Counted from the first letter of the stretch, positions 17,857-27,915 are shown. The stretch: 64,000 bases of DNA from Polaribacter septentrionalilitoris (GCF_009832745.1 NZ_VRMJ01000041.1:253001-317000), one strand, 5' to 3'. Notes: generated by a model not told the origin, from the sequence alone. Translations and numbers: made by a program.

Positions 17857-20478
17857 TTATTTAATCTCTTTCATTGCATTTGTAATTAATGTTTTTAAGT
17901 GATTTTTATGTGCTTTTGTAGCTAAATTACCTTTGCCATTACTTACCCAAGATTTTATATTTTTTAAGTTGTAGATTGCCATAGATTTGGCAGCTACAGT
18001 AAACCTACTGCTAGTTCTTCCAGAAATTATTTCGATTAATCTTTTTGTATAAACTGCTTGTAAGTTTTGACGGAAAGAATTAATGCTACCATATACATCA
18101 GGTTTAAACATCATATTGTTTAAATCTGTCATGAAAGATGATAATTTATATTCATTACCATAAATTTCTGAATTTGATATTCTTTGTAAAGTATTTGGAT
18201 GCATTAAATGCGATAATGTTCTTGTTTGATACCCTAAAATTTGTTCATGAATTTTTGGATCTTCTGTATTGCCAAAAAAGTTATATCCTCTTCTTTGTCT
18301 TGCTAAGTGATTGTAAACTTCTTTTGGTGCGTCAAATGCGTTTGGTGCAAAAATATATTTTTTCATAGCAGCCATTGCTCTTTTTTGATCTTTTAAACTA
18401 ACAGGAGTGTAAGGTTGTTTTCCACCTTCTTGTCCAAAGGTTGATCTGTCTACATAAACACCTCCTATAAACCTAGAAATTACTCCACCAGCAATAGCAG
18501 ATTGACTTTGTAACGTGTAATATGCTCTTCTTAAATCTTCATAAGTTTTTCCTTTTTTAGTAAATTTAGTTTTAATATTTTTCATCATATTGTTAACCAA
18601 TTCAAACCTATTTATTGAATAAGTAATCTGATCGTTAGATAAATCACCAATCATTACTCTAGGGTCAATTCCATTACTAGAAGAACGCATATCATCAGCG
18701 TCATTTCCAAAAATTAATTCTGGTTCTGTAGACCTATTTAAAAGAGTGTTTTTTTCTACTTCACCTTTAAAAGGAGTATATCCAAATTGAATAGCCCAAA
18801 TATCATAAGGCCCAACAGCCATATCTGCATATTGTCCTTGCTTACTTCTGTCATTAGTAATGTTGATACCTGCATAATCCATCACAGATCCTGTTAATGC
18901 CTTTCCTTTAATGAATTCTTTATCTGCTAATTGTTCTGGAGAAAATAATTGACTAGCTTTCATATTGTGGTTTAACCCTAAAGTATGCCCAACTTCGTGC
19001 ATAATTAAAGATTTCATTCCTTCTTTTTTCAAGGTTTCCTTATCTAAATCAGAAGCACCACTTGCTTGTAATACAGCAGATCCTAATTGCATATTATGGT
19101 GCACTACATGTCCCATTGAACAAAATTTAGGATTATGTTTTTCAAATAATTGTTTATTCTTTATTTCTTCTAAAGTTTCTAATTTCATGTTAGAAGCAGC
19201 GTCATTGTATAATTTATCAGCAAAAACTCTATTTGTAAAATGCACAAATTCTAACATAATATCTGCTCCTAAAATTTCTCCAGTTCTTGGGTTTACAAAA
19301 CTTGGTCCGTAACCACCAAAAGGCGGGTTAGGAGAAGATGTCCAACGTAAAACATTGTAGCGTACATCACCAGCATCCCAGTCTGCGTCATCAGGTTGTA
19401 CTTTTACAACCATTGCATTTTTGAATCCTGCTTTTTCAAAAGCTTCATTCCAAGCTAATACACCTTCTTTAATTGTTTCTCTCCATTTTAAAGGTGTTGT
19501 ATTTTCAATCCACCAAGTAATAGGAGTAACAGGTTCAGAAATAACTGCATTAGGATTCTTTTTCACCAACTTCCATCTATGAATCATATCTCTATAATTT
19601 ATAGTATTAGTGGTGGTCATATCATTTGTTTGCGTTAAGAAATAACCAACTCTGGCATCATCCATTCTTGGTTTGTAATCTTCTTTAGGCATATTCATAA
19701 ATGTATGAAATACCTTAATAGAAACATTTCTACCATCTGTAACTGCAGCAGAACCACCATTTAAAACAGATGGATTGCTGTATACATATTCTGTTTTTAC
19801 ATTTGTATTTTCTGGATAGTTTTTAATTTCATTTATTTTAGATTTATTCTTGTCAAACCTACCTAAGCTAAATGCAAATGGTGATGATCCAGGTCTACGT
19901 GGATTTTTAACTCTAGTAAAAGTTTCTGATAAGAACAATCCGTTTGCGTCAATTAAATATTCTCCTTTTTTATCATCAGAAGCTAATATTTTTCCACTTG
20001 CTATTACTGCATCACTAATATTCGCTTTTGCAGATTTAGAAAGCGCACTGTTTTTATCGAAATAAAAAGAAGTATTTGGAGCATAAAAATCAAGTTTGTT
20101 AAAGTATTTTTTTACATGAAATACACTAGAACCTTGATATGAACCTCTAAATTGTCCAGCTTCAGTAACTCCATCTGCAATTTGAGAAAAGTATATAAAA
20201 TCTTTATTTAATTGGTCTTGTTTTATTAATAATTTGACAGAACCAGTTACAGTATCTTGATAAATGGTAAATAAACCTTCTATTTTTTTACTACTTTTTG
20301 TTAAACTTTTTATTGAATTACCTTTTGTTTTTGGTGGGTTTTTTTTAACAGAAGTTGTTTTTACTTGTTTCTTTTTTTTCTTCCAAAATTGTGCATTTGC
20401 ATCTTGTATACCTAATACGGAAATAGTTAAAAATAAAGTGCAAAGCACTTTTAATTTACCTGGATTGATTTTTTTCAT
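17857..20478 (-). CDS. Secreted zinc-dependent metalloprotease with DUF5117/DUF5118-type N-terminal region
   Basis: An 873-residue exported protein with a signal peptide ending near ANAQ (residue 29). A lysine-rich linker and the DUF5118/DUF5117 regions follow (about residues 40-330), then the metzincin-like catalytic part, with zinc motif HEVGHTLGLNH near residue 491. The motif is HExxHxxxxxH, so all three histidine ligands are present. The C-terminal 200 residues are helical and carry no T9SS sorting domain, so the protein is probably periplasmic or surface-retained by another route. Substrates are unknown. It is divergent from the vWA gene across a 204-base AT-rich gap. Confidence 0.88.
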   Translation of the reverse strand: MKKINPGKLKVLCTLFLTISVLGIQDANAQFWKKKKKQVKTTSVKKNPPKTKGNSIKSLTKSSKKIEGLFTIYQDTVTGSVKLLIKQDQLNKDFIYFSQIADGVTEAGQFRGSYQGSSVFHVKKYFNKLDFYAPNTSFYFDKNSALSKSAKANISDAVIASGKILASDDKKGEYLIDANGLFLSETFTRVKNPRRPGSSPFAFSLGRFDKNKSKINEIKNYPENTNVKTEYVYSNPSVLNGGSAAVTDGRNVSIKVFHTFMNMPKEDYKPRMDDARVGYFLTQTNDMTTTNTINYRDMIHRWKLVKKNPNAVISEPVTPITWWIENTTPLKWRETIKEGVLAWNEAFEKAGFKNAMVVKVQPDDADWDAGDVRYNVLRWTSSPNPPFGGYGPSFVNPRTGEILGADIMLEFVHFTNRVFADKLYNDAASNMKLETLEEIKNKQLFEKHNPKFCSMGHVVHHNMQLGSAVLQASGASDLDKETLKKEGMKSLIMHEVGHTLGLNHNMKASQLFSPEQLADKEFIKGKALTGSVMDYAGINITNDRSKQGQYADMAVGPYDIWAIQFGYTPFKGEVEKNTLLNRSTEPELIFGNDADDMRSSSNGIDPRVMIGDLSNDQITYSINRFELVNNMMKNIKTKFTKKGKTYEDLRRAYYTLQSQSAIAGGVISRFIGGVYVDRSTFGQEGGKQPYTPVSLKDQKRAMAAMKKYIFAPNAFDAPKEVYNHLARQRRGYNFFGNTEDPKIHEQILGYQTRTLSHLMHPNTLQRISNSEIYGNEYKLSSFMTDLNNMMFKPDVYGSINSFRQNLQAVYTKRLIEIISGRTSSRFTVAAKSMAIYNLKNIKSWVSNGKGNLATKAHKNHLKTLITNAMKEIK

Positions 20479-20649
20479 ATGATTATAAGTTGATTAAATA
20501 GATTTACAATTTAGTTTTTGGTGATGAGATTAAATGTTAATTTTATGATAAAGTTATATTTACCTAAAGCTACATTTAAAAATGAGATTTATTAATGCAC
20601 AATAAATTTTAACAACACCTCAATATATTAAAGCAATGTTAATCTTTTT

Positions 20650-20677
20650 TTGTAAAACAATTAAAGCCGTATTTTTA
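20650..20677 (+). promoter_or_regulatory. Putative promoter of the vWA/MoxR pair (TTG-N17-TATTTTTA)
   Basis: TTG at 20650-20652 and TATTTTTA at 20670-20677 with a 17-base spacer match the Bacteroidota pattern except for the last base. Initiation would fall at about the start codon. Confidence 0.35.
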
Positions 20678-20682
20678 TAGTG

Positions 20683-21807
20683 ATGAAAGATAATACAAAA
20701 AGAAAAGGTTTTGTTTTTAAAACTTACGAAGCAAAAAATCAATCTCCTTTCGAGAAACTTTTTGAAATTTTTAAGGAGCTAATTACGTATACTTCAGGAG
20801 ATTTTGATGAAGCCATAGATTGGTTACGTTCTTTAGATAAAGAGTATAAATTAACCACTCCAGAATATACTATAGACGATTTTGTTGAAGATCTAAAAAA
20901 GAAAGGTTACATCAAAGAAGAAATTGATGGAGATGGAATTGGAGGTACAAAAATAACAGCAAAAACAGAACGTGCAATTCGTCAGCAAGCCTTAAATCAT
21001 ATTTTTGGTAAAATTAAAAGAAGTGGTGCTGGGAATCATAAAAGTAAATCACCAGGTATTGGAGATGAACATACAGGAGATTTTAGAGCTTATCAATTTG
21101 GCGATAATCTAGACAAAGTTTCGATGACTGAGAGTATCAGAAATGCACAAATTAATAACGGAATTGGAGATTTTACTTTGTCTGAAAATGATTTGGTTGT
21201 AGAAGAAACTCTTCATAAAAGTCAGATGAGCACTGTGTTAATGATAGATATTAGTCACTCTATGATTTTGTATGGAGAAGACAGAATTACACCTGCCAAA
21301 AAAGTAGCTATGGCTTTGGCTGAATTAATTACAACTCGTTATCCAAAAGACACCTTAGATATTTTAGTTTTTGGTAATGATGCTTGGACCATCAAAATTA
21401 AAGATTTACCTTATTTACAAGTGGGTCCTTATCATACAAACACTGTGGCTGGTTTAAATTTAGCTATGGATTTGTTACGCAGAAAGAAAAATACGAATAA
21501 GCAAATTTTTATGATTACAGATGGTAAACCAAGTTGCCTAAGAATGCCAGATGGACAATATTATAAAAACAGTAATGGTTTAGACAAATACATTGTAAAC
21601 AAATGTTATGGAATGGCACAACAAGCTAGAAAATTACATATTCCTATTACCACATTTATGATTGCACAAGACCCTTATTTAATGCAATTTGTAAGAGCAT
21701 TTACACAAGCCAACCAAGGAAAAGCGTTTTATACTGGTTTAAAAGGTTTAGGAGAAATGATTTTTGAAGATTATGAAACCAACAGAAAAAAAAGAATTAG
21801 AGGATAA
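20683..21807 (+). CDS. vWA-domain protein partnered with a MoxR/ChlI-like ATPase
   Basis: A 374-residue cytoplasmic protein. The C-terminal half is a von Willebrand A domain with the metal-ion site DISHS (in MIDISHSMILYG) and ITDGKPS. The N-terminal 180 residues are charged and helical. Paired with the AAA ATPase 88 bases downstream it forms a ChlD/ChlI-like or MoxR/vWA-like chaperone pair that uses ATP to load metal or remodel a partner. No Mg-chelatase H subunit or porphyrin genes are nearby, so chlorophyll or cobalamin metal insertion is not supported. The start is ATG at 20683; a GTG three bases earlier is less likely. Confidence 0.82.
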   Translation: MKDNTKRKGFVFKTYEAKNQSPFEKLFEIFKELITYTSGDFDEAIDWLRSLDKEYKLTTPEYTIDDFVEDLKKKGYIKEEIDGDGIGGTKITAKTERAIRQQALNHIFGKIKRSGAGNHKSKSPGIGDEHTGDFRAYQFGDNLDKVSMTESIRNAQINNGIGDFTLSENDLVVEETLHKSQMSTVLMIDISHSMILYGEDRITPAKKVAMALAELITTRYPKDTLDILVFGNDAWTIKIKDLPYLQVGPYHTNTVAGLNLAMDLLRRKKNTNKQIFMITDGKPSCLRMPDGQYYKNSNGLDKYIVNKCYGMAQQARKLHIPITTFMIAQDPYLMQFVRAFTQANQGKAFYTGLKGLGEMIFEDYETNRKKRIRG

Positions 21808-21895
21808 ATAAGAAAAGAGAAATTAGAATAAAGATTAAAGAGCATGGGTTAAATCTCTTTTCTTTCGTCTTTTTTCTTACATCTAAAACAAAGAA

Positions 21896-23362
21896 ATGAA
21901 TTTAGAAAACATAAAAACACTAGGAGAATTAAAGAAATCAGGGTATCAATCAAAATCTATTAAAGACGAGTTACGCGAAAATCTTATTAGTAAAATGATG
22001 AGTAAAGAAACGGTTTTTAAAGGCGTACATGGTTATGAAGATACAGTAATCCCTGAGTTAGAAAGAGCCATTTTAAGTAAACACAATATCAATTTATTAG
22101 GTTTACGTGGGCAAGCAAAAACACGTTTGGCTAGACTAATGGTAAATTTATTAGACGAATATATTCCTGTTGTAGCAGGTTCAGAAATTAATGATGATCC
22201 TTTAAATCCAATTTCAAGATTTGCTATTGAAACCATTAAAGAAAAAGGTGATGAAACACCTATTTTTTGGCTACACAGAAACGAACGTTTTGCAGAAAAA
22301 CTAGCAACACCAGATGTTACTGTAGCAGATATTATTGGTGATGTAGATCCTATAAAAGCAGCCAATTTAAAATTGAGTTATGCAGATGACAGAGTTATTC
22401 ATTATGGAATGATTCCAAGAGCCAACAGGTGCATTTTTGTAATTAATGAGTTACCTGATTTACAAGCTAGAATTCAAGTTGCCTTATTTAATATTTTACA
22501 AGAAGGTGATATTCAGATTCGTGGTTTTAAATTACGATTGCCTTTAGATATGCAATTCGTGTTTACAGCAAATCCAGAAGATTATACCAATCGAGGAAGT
22601 ATTGTTACACCTTTAAAAGATAGAATTGGTTCGCAAATTTTAACACATTATCCAGAAGATATAGAAACTGCCAAAACAATTACGCAACAAGAAGCTAATA
22701 AAGCAAATGCCCAAAAAGATTTTATAGAAGTACCAGAATTGGCTAAAGATTTGTTAGAACAAATTGTTTTTGAAGCTAGAGAAAGCGAATATATTGATGC
22801 AAAAAGCGGTGTAAGTGCACGTTTAAGCATCTCTGCATTTGAAAATCTTTTAAGCACAGCAGAAAGACGTGCCTTAATTTCTGGAGACGAACACACCATG
22901 ATTCGTTTGAGTGATTTTGATGGCATTATTCCTGCGATTACAGGTAAAGTAGAGTTGGTTTATGAAGGAGAACAAGAAGGCGCAAAAACAGTTGCAGAGC
23001 GTTTAATTAAAAAAGCTATTAAATCATTATTTCCTATCTATTTCCCAGAAATTAAAAAATTAGAAAAGCAAACCGATGAATCTCCTTATGATGAAATTGT
23101 TTCTTGGTTTTTTAATACCGAAGATGATTTTGAACTTTTAGAAGATTATACCAATTATCAATACCAAAACGAATTGGATAAAATAAAACCATTGCATCAA
23201 TTTTTACAAGAGCATCAACCAAACATGAGTACAGATGATGCGTATTTTGTAAAAGAATTTTTGTTGTGGGGTTTAGTTGAATTTAAAAAACTGAGTAAAT
23301 ATAGGTTTGCAGAAGGAACCCAATTTAAAGACCCTTATGGAAACTTTATTAGTGGATTATAA
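21896..23362 (+). CDS. MoxR/ChlI-like AAA+ ATPase
   Basis: A 488-residue AAA+ protein of the magnesium-chelatase-ChlI/MoxR clade. The P-loop reads GLRGQAKT, deviating from GxxGxGKT by an alanine in place of the last glycine. The Walker B region is CIFVINELPDLQARIQ, with a sensor VFTANPEDYTNRG and the arginine-rich PLKDRIGSQI after it. The C-terminal 120 residues form an acidic helical extension. It acts with the upstream vWA protein; the client is unknown. A hairpin terminator lies 21 bases after the stop. Confidence 0.85.
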   Translation: MNLENIKTLGELKKSGYQSKSIKDELRENLISKMMSKETVFKGVHGYEDTVIPELERAILSKHNINLLGLRGQAKTRLARLMVNLLDEYIPVVAGSEINDDPLNPISRFAIETIKEKGDETPIFWLHRNERFAEKLATPDVTVADIIGDVDPIKAANLKLSYADDRVIHYGMIPRANRCIFVINELPDLQARIQVALFNILQEGDIQIRGFKLRLPLDMQFVFTANPEDYTNRGSIVTPLKDRIGSQILTHYPEDIETAKTITQQEANKANAQKDFIEVPELAKDLLEQIVFEARESEYIDAKSGVSARLSISAFENLLSTAERRALISGDEHTMIRLSDFDGIIPAITGKVELVYEGEQEGAKTVAERLIKKAIKSLFPIYFPEIKKLEKQTDESPYDEIVSWFFNTEDDFELLEDYTNYQYQNELDKIKPLHQFLQEHQPNMSTDDAYFVKEFLLWGLVEFKKLSKYRFAEGTQFKDPYGNFISGL

Positions 23363-23382
23363 ACGTCATATTCTATAAAAGT

Positions 23383-23416
23383 AAACCTCATAAATTTAAT
23401 ATTTATGAGGTTTTTT
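23383..23416 (+). terminator. Rho-independent terminator after the MoxR-like gene
   Basis: A perfect 13-base-pair stem (23383-23395 and 23401-23413, arm AAACCTCATAAAT) with a 5-base loop and a T run. Confidence 0.8.
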
Positions 23417-23612
23417 GTTAAAATGTAGATTAAGAAATATACAATAGAAGTTCTTTTAAATTACAAATCCATATTTGTAGTTCTTAATTTTTATCACTCT
23501 CATAAAAATAATTTTCAAACTATCATTTGACATGTATTGCTAAGGTCATCAACTTAATTTTTACTATTTTAGGCTAAATAGTTGTCTTTAAAATATTAAA
23601 AAAACACACCTT

Positions 23613-25697
23613 ATGGATAAAAACATTAGTAGTAATGAGAACATTAAATTACTATCTTTTGATATAGATAATACATTGATAGACTTCCATACTTTTCATA
23701 GTAATTTTGGTAAAATATGGGAGAAATACAAAGATAAAACTAATGCTTTATTAACATTTAATACGGGGCGTTTAAAAGACGATGTGTTAAGTTTAATAGA
23801 CAGAGGAATTTTACCAAAACCAGATTATATTATTTCTGGAGTAGGGACACATATTTATGATTATAACAATAAAACACTTGTTAAAGAATTTAATGATGTC
23901 CTTGATGAGGGATGGGATTTAAAATCGGTAGAAGATATTATTACCAGTGTAAATCATCCTGTAAGTGAGCAACCTAGTAGATTTCAACATTCTTACAAAA
24001 GAAGCTACTTTTTTCATGATGCTACAGAAGAATTAATTACAGATATTGAAGAAAGTTTTGTAGAAGCTGGTATGGAGGTTAACGTAATTTATTCTGGAAA
24101 TAAATTTCTAGACATTCTTCCTAAATTCGCCAACAAAGGTAATGCATTACAATGGTTGTTAAAGCGACTAAAAATTAAAACAAATCAGGTTTTAGTTGCT
24201 GGAGATAGTGGTAATGATTCTGCTATGTTCGACCTAAAAGATGTATTGGGTATTGTGGTTGCCAATGCACATGAAGAATTATATGCTTATACAAAGCATA
24301 AAAAAGTATATCACTCAGAAAGAGAAAAAGGAGATGGAATTGTAGAAGGATTAGTGTATTATGACATACTTCCAGAAGAAGCAATGGTAGATACAAACGT
24401 AGACCATTCAGAAGACTTCTTTATTCAACAAGAACTAAATAATATTGCTTTAGAAGATGATAACGAAAAGATTGCGTTAATTCAAGAAGGATATACTAAA
24501 GCGGTTGAAGCTTTAAAAAAGAACATTACACCTTTAGGGTTTTCTGCTTGTTCTATAAAAGATAATGTAGCACATGGTACAGATGAAAATTATTACAGTG
24601 TTTGGGCTAGAGATGGTGCAATTACAGTAATAGGTTCTTTGCCTCTTATTAATGATAAAGAGATTCATACCTGCCAAAGGCAAACCTTAATCACTTTATT
24701 AGAACATATTACAAAAAATGGACAAATCCCCTCTAACGTCCGTATAAAAGATAATACCCCAGATTATTCAGGCGTTGGAGGAATTTGCTCTATTGATAGT
24801 GGTATTTGGGTGATCATTGCGTTTTATGAATACATCAACGTAACAAAAGATATTGAGTTTTTAAGACAATATTTTCCTGATGTAAAAGAAACAATGCGTT
24901 GGTTATCTGCTCATGATAGTAATAATGATGCTCTTTTAGAAATACCAGAAGCAGGAGATTGGACAGATCTTTTTGGTAGAAGTTATAATATATTATACGA
25001 TGAAATATTATGGTACAGATCTAATGTTTGTTTTGGTAGAATGTTAGAAATGTTAGGTAACAATGAAGAAGCAGGAGAATATATTAGGTGGTCTCAGGTA
25101 ATTAAAAAAGAAATTGTTCAAAACTTTTGGCCTTCAACAAAACAACAATTATTTCAATCGGTTTCATTTGCAGAAAAACAATTTACCTTAGGTGATACTT
25201 CTTACTTAATTGCACAAACTACACCTTTCGATTTTAGTTGGAGGTGTGATACCTTAGGAAACATTTTAGCTTTCTTATACGGGACTTTAGATTCAGAGAA
25301 AGCGCATCAAACTTTTAAATTTATGTTAGGTGTTGGTGTAAACGATCCTTATCCTGTTACAAATGTGTATCCAGTTGTTAGTCCTGGAGATCCAGATTGG
25401 AGACCTTATTATACAGTTAATTTATTAAACTTACCAAATCATTATCATAATGGAGGAATTTGGCCTTTTGTAGGTGGTTTTTGGGTGAGGTTTGTTCATA
25501 AATTAGGATTTAGAGAAATGGCAATTTCTGAGTTGCACAAACTAGCGTTAATAAACAAAGAAGGTATTAACGAAGAATGGGAGTTCACAGAATGGGCTCA
25601 TGGTACCACAGGAAAACCAATGGGTAAAGCATACCAAGCTTGGTCAGCAGCACAGTATATATCTGCTTGTCACGATTTAAAAATTATAAACAATTAA
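23613..25697 (+). CDS. Fusion of a sucrose-phosphatase-like HAD domain and a GH100-like invertase domain
   Basis: A 694-residue two-domain protein. Residues 1-245 are a HAD phosphatase of the sucrose-6-phosphate/mannosylfructose-phosphate phosphatase branch: DIDNT (17-21), FNTGR, GVGTHIYD, KGNALQWLLKRL and GDSGND (near 200). Residues 275-690 form an (alpha/alpha)6-type hydrolase with YYSVWARDGA (near 330), CSIDSGIWVIIAFYEY (near 394), EAGDWTDLFG and HYHNGGIWPFVGGFW (near 611). The DSG-W and HNGG-WP patterns resemble plant/cyanobacterial neutral invertases (GH100); amylo-alpha-1,6-glucosidase-like annotation is an alternative. The gene is first in an operon with a sucrose-phosphate-synthase-like GT4 (15 bases on) and a fructokinase-like gene. 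Carrying the last synthetic step and the hydrolytic step on one chain is unusual. The disaccharide identity is inferred. Confidence 0.75.
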   Translation: MDKNISSNENIKLLSFDIDNTLIDFHTFHSNFGKIWEKYKDKTNALLTFNTGRLKDDVLSLIDRGILPKPDYIISGVGTHIYDYNNKTLVKEFNDVLDEGWDLKSVEDIITSVNHPVSEQPSRFQHSYKRSYFFHDATEELITDIEESFVEAGMEVNVIYSGNKFLDILPKFANKGNALQWLLKRLKIKTNQVLVAGDSGNDSAMFDLKDVLGIVVANAHEELYAYTKHKKVYHSEREKGDGIVEGLVYYDILPEEAMVDTNVDHSEDFFIQQELNNIALEDDNEKIALIQEGYTKAVEALKKNITPLGFSACSIKDNVAHGTDENYYSVWARDGAITVIGSLPLINDKEIHTCQRQTLITLLEHITKNGQIPSNVRIKDNTPDYSGVGGICSIDSGIWVIIAFYEYINVTKDIEFLRQYFPDVKETMRWLSAHDSNNDALLEIPEAGDWTDLFGRSYNILYDEILWYRSNVCFGRMLEMLGNNEEAGEYIRWSQVIKKEIVQNFWPSTKQQLFQSVSFAEKQFTLGDTSYLIAQTTPFDFSWRCDTLGNILAFLYGTLDSEKAHQTFKFMLGVGVNDPYPVTNVYPVVSPGDPDWRPYYTVNLLNLPNHYHNGGIWPFVGGFWVRFVHKLGFREMAISELHKLALINKEGINEEWEFTEWAHGTTGKPMGKAYQAWSAAQYISACHDLKIINN

Positions 25698-25712
25698 TTA
25701 AAAGAAACAATT

Positions 25713-26987
25713 ATGAAATCGATATTAATGATCTCTTTACACGGTTATGTCGCCGCTAATGCAGAATTGGGGAAACCAGACACTGGAGGACAAGTAGTTT
25801 ATGTATTAGAGCTAGCAGAAAGGTTTAGTAGATTAGGGAAAAGAGTAGATTTAGTTACACGTCAGTTTGAAGATCAACCAGAGTACGATCACGTAAACGA
25901 AAATTATGATGTCTGGAGAATTCCTTTTGGTGGAAAAAAATTCATCAGAAAAGAAGACATGCATGATCATCTTAAAAAATTTGTTACTAATACCTTAGCA
26001 GCAATTAAAAAAGAAAATAAGAAGTACGATGTAGTATATTCTCATTATTGGGATGCTGGTTGGGCTGGACAAAAAATTGCTGAAGAATTAGGTATTTGTC
26101 ACGTTCATACTCCTCACTCTTTAGGTTGGTGGAAACAGCACACTATGGGTAGTGATATGGATGAAAAAGAAATGGAAAAAACCTATAGATTTAAAGAAAG
26201 AATTAGAAAAGAATACTTTGTGTACCAAATGTGTAATTTTGTGATTGCAACGACTTTACCTCAGGTAGATTTATTAACACAACAGTATGATGTATTGCCC
26301 AAAAATTGTAGTATGATTCCTCCTGGAATTGACGAAAATCGATTTTTTCCTGTACCATCAAAAGAAAATGATAAAATTAGAGCAAAATACGATATACAAC
26401 CTACAGATGTTCTAGCCTTAGGTAGAATGGCGCATAATAAAGGGTATGATTTGTTAATCAATTCTTTACCTACACTTTTTGAACTTTGTCCAGAAGCAAG
26501 ATTAGTTGCGGCAATTGGTGGAGACTCTAAACAAGATAGGGATGGAATTGAAAAATTGAAAAAAGTAGCCTCAGAAATTGGAGTAATGGATAAAATAAAA
26601 TGGAAAAATTACATAGCAGATGAAGATTTAGCAAATGTGTATAGATCAGCAAGTATTTTTGCAATGCCTTCTAGATATGAGCCATTTGGTATGGTTGCCA
26701 TTGAAGCTATGGCTTGTGGAACGCCAAGTGTTGTGACTGTTCATGGAGGTTTATGTGATTTAATAGATTTTGGTAACCAAGCATTATTTGCAGATCCTCA
26801 CAGACCAAAAGAGTTTGGAGCAATGATGGCAATGCCGCTTTTATATCCAAATTTAAGAAACGAAATGTCTGTAGAAGGTGCTCGTTTTGCAAGACGTAAT
26901 TTTGGTTGGACAGGGATTGCAAAACGCATGCTAAGCATCTTTGCGAGTTCTATAAATCAACGAACATCAGAATCTAATATTTATTAA
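25713..26987 (+). CDS. GT4 glycosyltransferase of the sucrose-phosphate synthase/mannosylfructose-phosphate synthase type
   Basis: A 424-residue retaining GT-B enzyme. The N-terminus LHGYVAANAELGKPDTGGQ and RFEDQPEYDHVNENYDVWR are hallmarks of sucrose-phosphate-synthase-like proteins and of Agrobacterium MfpsA. The C-terminal nucleotide-sugar domain has RMAHNKGYDLLI and the E-x7-E motif in YEPFGMVAIEAMACG near residue 322. It should transfer glucose or mannose from a nucleotide sugar to fructose-6-phosphate; the phosphate would then be removed by the HAD domain of the upstream gene. Glucose versus mannose cannot be decided by eye. The next gene begins 1 base after the stop. Confidence 0.82.
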   Translation: MKSILMISLHGYVAANAELGKPDTGGQVVYVLELAERFSRLGKRVDLVTRQFEDQPEYDHVNENYDVWRIPFGGKKFIRKEDMHDHLKKFVTNTLAAIKKENKKYDVVYSHYWDAGWAGQKIAEELGICHVHTPHSLGWWKQHTMGSDMDEKEMEKTYRFKERIRKEYFVYQMCNFVIATTLPQVDLLTQQYDVLPKNCSMIPPGIDENRFFPVPSKENDKIRAKYDIQPTDVLALGRMAHNKGYDLLINSLPTLFELCPEARLVAAIGGDSKQDRDGIEKLKKVASEIGVMDKIKWKNYIADEDLANVYRSASIFAMPSRYEPFGMVAIEAMACGTPSVVTVHGGLCDLIDFGNQALFADPHRPKEFGAMMAMPLLYPNLRNEMSVEGARFARRNFGWTGIAKRMLSIFASSINQRTSESNIY

Positions 26988-26988
26988 A

Positions 26989-27870
26989 ATGAACAAATTT
27001 GTTTCTTTTGGAGAAGTTTTATGGGATGTTTTTCCGAATGAAAAGAAAATTGGAGGTGCACCTTTAAATGTTGCATCTCGATTAAATTCTTTTTCAAATG
27101 AGGTTACCATGATTAGTGCTATTGGTAAAGATGAGTTAGGGAAATTAATTATTGACTATTTAGAAACACAACATTTAAGTACTGCTAATATTCAAGTTTT
27201 AAATGATTTTGAAACAGGAAAAGTATCAGTTACTTTAAATAAAAAAGGAGCAGCAAGTTACGTTATAGAACATCCAAAAGCTTGGGATAAAATACAGTTT
27301 ACAACAGAAGCATTAGAAAAAGTAAAAAATTCTGATGCTTTTGTTTTTGGGAGTTTAGTGACTAGAGATGAAATTTCTAGAGAAACATTATACCAATACT
27401 TAAAAGCTGCTTCTTACAAAATTTTTGATGTAAACATCAGAAAACCGTTTTATGATATTAAAACATTATCAGATTTAATGCTTAAAGCTGATTTTATAAA
27501 ATTTAATGACGAAGAACTGTATGAAATTGCTGCAGATTTAGGCTCTCCTTACAATAATTTAGAACAAAACCTTCACTTTATGTCATCAAAAACAGCAACC
27601 AAAAGAATTTGTGTTACCAAAGGTGAACATGGAGCTGTTCTACTATTTAATGATAAATTGTATTATAATAGTGGATATTTAGTTGATGTGGTAGATACAG
27701 TTGGTTCTGGGGATTCTTTTTTAGCCACTTTAATTCATAATTTAACAGCAAATGTACCACCTCAAAAAGCTTTAGATTTGGCTTGTGCTTTAGGTGCTTT
27801 AGTAGCTTCAAATAAAGGAGCTAATGCAATAATAAAAAAAGAGAGTATTGATAGTTTTATGCATCTTTAG
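26989..27870 (+). CDS. PfkB-family carbohydrate kinase, fructokinase-like
   Basis: A 293-residue ribokinase-fold enzyme. The N-terminus FGEVLWDVFPNEKKIGGAPLN is characteristic of bacterial fructokinases. The catalytic signature DTVGSGDSFLATLI sits near residues 239-252 with the Asp base intact. It would phosphorylate the fructose freed by the invertase-like domain encoded two genes upstream, returning fructose-6-phosphate to the synthase. It is the last gene of the sugar operon. Confidence 0.85.
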   Translation: MNKFVSFGEVLWDVFPNEKKIGGAPLNVASRLNSFSNEVTMISAIGKDELGKLIIDYLETQHLSTANIQVLNDFETGKVSVTLNKKGAASYVIEHPKAWDKIQFTTEALEKVKNSDAFVFGSLVTRDEISRETLYQYLKAASYKIFDVNIRKPFYDIKTLSDLMLKADFIKFNDEELYEIAADLGSPYNNLEQNLHFMSSKTATKRICVTKGEHGAVLLFNDKLYYNSGYLVDVVDTVGSGDSFLATLIHNLTANVPPQKALDLACALGALVASNKGANAIIKKESIDSFMHL

Positions 27871-27915
27871 ATAGCTGAAAAAGTAACTATTTTAGTAATT
27901 AGAAAGAAAAACTTC

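Noticed and set aside
20683..23362. Magnesium or cobalt chelatase for porphyrin synthesis
   Set aside because: The large chelatase subunit and any porphyrin or cobalamin genes are missing nearby; only the vWA/AAA pair is supported.
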